From NCBI GenBank assembly GCA_016802295.1, contig JAESIW010000020.1, forward strand, positions 1,564,120 to 1,628,119: a stretch of DNA of 64,000 nt, given 5' to 3'. The stretch's first letter is position 1, and every line of letters begins with the position of its first letter. This stretch comes from Brachionus rotundiformis. Its lineage: Eukaryota; Rotifera; Eurotatoria; Ploima; Brachionidae. Made by a program: the position numbers and the translations under genes. The notes under the pieces are model-generated. The model was not told the origin of the DNA, did not search any database, and was given only the letters and a program-made list of their open reading frames with translations. Positions 61,190-64,000 of the stretch are shown here, one piece after another.

Positions 61190-61827
61190 ATGAATAAAGC
61201 TTTTATTCTCGCATTTTTGGTATCTTTAACAATTGCCATTTCTAATGCTAAAGTAAGTTCAATTTTAAACCAAAATTTTTCTAACAGTTTAAATTCTAAG
61301 CCTACCAATAGTAGATTATTAAATACTTTAGAAGACAATTTTATAAAAGCTGGTAAATTTATGAAATTATCTAATAGATATATTGACTTATATTCATATG
61401 ACTAGATGCATCAGAGAACAACAACAATTTGAATAAGAGAGCATTTGACTCACTTGGAGACAACCAATTCATTAAGCGCGGGGATGACGTCTATAATGAA
61501 TGGGATGAGTTTTTGAACTATTTGTACTCAAATCGCCAACACAAAAGAGGCTTCGATTCACTTGGAGACAACCAATTCATTAAGCGCCGGGATGACGTCT
61601 ATAATGTATGGGATGAGTTTTTGAACTATTTGTACTCAAATCGCCAACACAAAAGAGGCTTCGATTCACTTGGAGACAACCAATTCATTAAGCGCGGAGA
61701 TAATATTTACAATATTAGGAAATATTTGTATTCAATAATGTCAAAAAACAATAAACAAAATGGAAGACACATTGATTTATTTAAAGAATCGAATTTAAAC
61801 GAGGAATCTTCTTCAGAATCAATGTGA
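61190..61827 (+). CDS. Neuropeptide precursor, pedal-peptide/orcokinin-like
   Basis: Secreted prohormone. Exons 61190-61352 and 61406-61827 give 194 residues. A clear signal peptide (MNKAFILAFLVSLTIAISNA) is followed by a spacer, then three KR-flanked peptides: AFDSLGDNQFI and two copies of GFDSLGDNQFI. Between them lie two 21-residue peptides (GDDVYN-W-DEFLNYLYSNRQH type), also bounded by KR, so prohormone convertase would release both kinds. No Gly precedes the KR after the peptides, so no C-terminal amidation is expected. The xFDS(L/I)G start recalls pedal peptide/orcokinin-type peptides of spiralians and arthropods; the rest is new to me. The acidic Ser-rich tail ends in ESM. The intron (61353-61405) joins Ala-Asp-Ala in frame; reading on without it meets a stop. 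Confidence 0.88.
61441..61695 (+). repeat. 108-bp tandem coding repeat in the neuropeptide gene
   Basis: Units at 61441-61548 and 61549-61656 plus a partial third from 61657. Units are nearly identical at the DNA level, not only in protein, pointing to recent unit duplication or homogenisation. Each encodes 36 residues: one 11-mer, KR (RR-flanked in the second), one 21-mer, KR. Confidence 0.95.
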
Positions 61828-63616
61828 ACTATTCAAAAATAATAAACATTCTTGTGATCAAGATTTTTTGTTTAATAAATAAAATTTCAAATTTTTAAAA
61901 TTTAATAAAAATAAAAGAACTTTTTATGATTTTTTTACAATTAAAAAAAAGTTTTTTTTAATATTAGCCATTTATTACTATCTTTATGATTGTTTGTTCG
62001 GTATCATAATTATTCTAACTTATTTAAATATTTGTCAAACTAATTTTCAATTTAGATACTTTAATAAATCTTTACATAATTGGTTCTTTGTATTTTCATT
62101 AAAAATAAAAAAGGGCTGTCTATATTTAAATCTTTAATCGAAATTGTAGATAGCACGTTCGTTTAATAATCTTATACTTATCTTAAATTTTCTAAGCAAA
62201 AAGCATGCTGCATAGTTTAATAAACAGATTATAGCTGATGAAATAAAAGCTGCTAAAATAATTTCAATTTTTTATTTAAAAGTATTCCTTTTGCATTTAT
62301 TTTTAACCTAATCATTTTCTCATTAAATTTTTTATACAATTTTAATTTTAAAATAAATCAAACTAAAAAAATAAGTTGAATTTTTAGTTCAACAATAAAT
62401 AAATTGCTTGTGACCAAACCAAATATTCACTGAAAGAAACTAAGTAATTAAAATAAAATTAGATGACTTATATTTAATAATCTGGTATTTATGTTGAAAT
62501 TGAGTGGTAGAATTATTAATAATTAATATCGCTTAAGGACCAGTAGCTAAGCGTAATCCTTTTTGTTATGAGATTTTTATGAATAATAATTTTTAGGCTT
62601 ATTTACATTTTTAAATTAAAAATTTTAGTAACAAACAATTGAAAAAAATTTAGTAAAATATTTAAAAATATAAAAATTTCTTAATGCTAGCTAATGAAAA
62701 TTCTAAGAAATAAACTTTTAGTAAACGTTTGACATTTTTGTTAAAAATTGGTTTATTTAGACCCGCAATGGTATAGTTAATTGTCCCATTCTATGTTTAA
62801 AGAATATTTCAATTACTTTTGAAAACTTATAATCTTAAATGTAATAATTTTTTGTCTAGAACTAGAGGCAATTTAATATATTTAAAAAAAGGTTAAGAAA
62901 ATTTTGAGAAATTTTAATCAAATTAACAGATTTAACAAATACCTTTAAAAACTATTTTATCATTTTTCATTTGAGAATGTGATTTATAGGCGAATTAGCT
63001 TGGATTATGGAGAATAATTTTAAAAAGATTAAAGATTAAATTTTATTTGAAAACAAATTTGACCGTTTAATTATTAATATTTTTTTCTAATTAAATATAA
63101 AAACTAGGCCTTTAGGTGGTTAAATCGCAGCTTGAATTCTAGTTTGTTATGCAATCTAGTGAAAAATAATTAAAAATTCAAAACAATTTTTATTAAAATT
63201 TATTCTTTCTTAGACTTCGTCATTGAATTATACCTAATCTGGTATTACTCATTCTAAAGATTACAAAAAATAATAATGAGAAAATTTACTAAAAAGGTCT
63301 TGTTATTTACAAAATATTCAAAATAGAAAAAAAACTAAAGAGCTTTTATTGTCGTACCCTCCTTCATTTTTCGATTAATTTATCATTAACATTAATAAAG
63401 CGTTCGAAATCCAAGCCATAGAAATATTTTACCAAACGCTCACATAGTCTTATCAAAAAAATTTTCATATTTCAAAATTATGCTCAATTTTATTCAAAAT
63501 TTTGTTTTTTTGGTTTTTTCGGGAGTTTGTTTCAATTAGTAATATTGTTTATTATAAATTTAGATATATGATTCCATTTGGTAATTTATCAAAAATTAAT
63601 TAATAGTGAAATTAAA
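61828..63616. other. Gene-free AT-rich stretch
   Basis: About 1.8 kb with the neuropeptide 3' UTR (AATAAA near 61849) and otherwise nothing recognisable. Confidence 0.5.
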
Positions 63617-64000
63617 ATGGAAGCCAATGAAGATGGTAATTTTATTTCAGTATAGAAAAATTCATAATGAATATAATTTTTAACTTTTTGTAATCAAGAT
63701 GTTAAGATAGACAAGTTGACTTTAGATCAAAATAACTTGGACCCGGCCATTGATAAAAATGATATACCGGATCTTGAATATGATGAAGAAATATCACCAC
63801 TAGTGGCAGATGGTAATTTTTTTTTGGTTATTTTTTTCATGTTGTATATTCATTGTTCATAAATCAATTAAGTAGTCGAAAACGATTTATTGTCATTATT
63901 GGGTAATAAAATTTACCGCTTTTACTTTTTAGTTTCACCTTTTGTACTAATTTTAGGTTTAGGCTTTAATTATCTTGTTTGCTTTTAGACTAACTAGTTT
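63617..64000 (+). CDS. 5' exons of an acidic protein, running off the window
   Basis: Likely exons 63617-63635, 63699-63812 and 63876 to about 63902 join in frame to give MEANEDDVKIDKL..., an acidic N-terminus with DIPDLEYDEEISPLVAD and ENDLLSLLG. The three junctions are GT-AG and keep the phase. The family is not recognisable from about 53 residues; an FKBP8-like acidic leader is one possibility, at low confidence. The end shown is the window limit. Confidence 0.55.

Noticed and set aside
1..64000. CRISPR arrays, operons, riboswitches, phage or bacterial defence genes
   Set aside because: No spaced direct repeats or bacterial gene organisation are present; the window is intron-rich animal DNA.
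1..64000. tRNA genes
   Set aside because: I looked for the GGTTCRA B-box with partner A-box and acceptor stem and saw none, but a by-eye scan is not exhaustive.

Overview
The window is animal nuclear DNA. It is very AT-rich, its protein genes are broken by very short GT-AG introns (39 to about 190 bp, mostly 45-80 bp), and it holds three replication-type histone H4 genes whose 3' ends carry the metazoan histone-mRNA stem-loop. Fatty-acid-binding proteins, a NOX-type NADPH oxidase, Tollip, an E(z)-type PRC2 methyltransferase and a KR-processed neuropeptide precursor all point to a bilaterian. The xFDSLG peptides resemble the pedal-peptide/orcokinin family, so a spiralian with a compact AT-rich genome (for example a monogonont rotifer) is my best guess. 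This is inference, not proof. All exon structures below are hand-built from the sequence; each was checked for GT-AG borders and an unbroken frame.

Layout. 0-10 kb: a dead non-LTR retrotransposon (330-2000), a six-exon NADPH oxidase (3213-5269), the 3' end of a decayed LTR retroelement on the minus strand (about 5270-5700), and a complete hAT-type DNA transposon (5851-9532) bounded by 177-bp inverted repeats about 98% identical. 10-24 kb: a small TTAA-flanked MITE (10990-11204), an alanine aminotransferase with a mitochondrial-targeting exon (12138-14007), an unrecognised six-exon gene (16460-17459), a Rab-like GTPase with degenerate motifs (20100-20830), and long gene-free AT-rich stretches. 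24-36 kb: a 13-exon AP180/CALM clathrin adaptor, histone H4 copy 1, mitochondrial aspartyl-tRNA synthetase (single exon), Tollip and FABP copy 1, the last three on the minus strand. 36-46 kb: MCM10 (minus), H4 copy 2, CDT1 with an N-terminal PIP degron, and H4 copy 3. 47-51.4 kb: a second alanine aminotransferase without a targeting exon, and FABP copies 2 and 3. 52-64 kb: E(z)/EZH (minus) head-to-head with a small unrecognised gene, NECAP, eIF2B gamma, the neuropeptide precursor, and the first exons of a gene leaving the window.

Themes. Three families are locally duplicated (ALT x2, H4 x3, FABP x3), with clear signs of ongoing sequence exchange: H4 copy 3 is a mosaic of copies 1 and 2 that switches at the stem-loop, and the two ALT genes are almost identical even in their last two introns but differ in their 5' ends. 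The ALT pair probably supplies one mitochondrial and one cytosolic enzyme. CDT1, MCM10 and H4 all act in S phase. The AP180 and NECAP homologues both act in clathrin-mediated endocytosis. I see no CRISPR array, tRNA or rRNA gene, or bacterial-type system. The strongest candidates for something undescribed are the neuropeptide precursor, the degenerate Rab-like protein, the orphan Cys-tailed protein, and the duplicated, gene-converting ALT/H4 loci.
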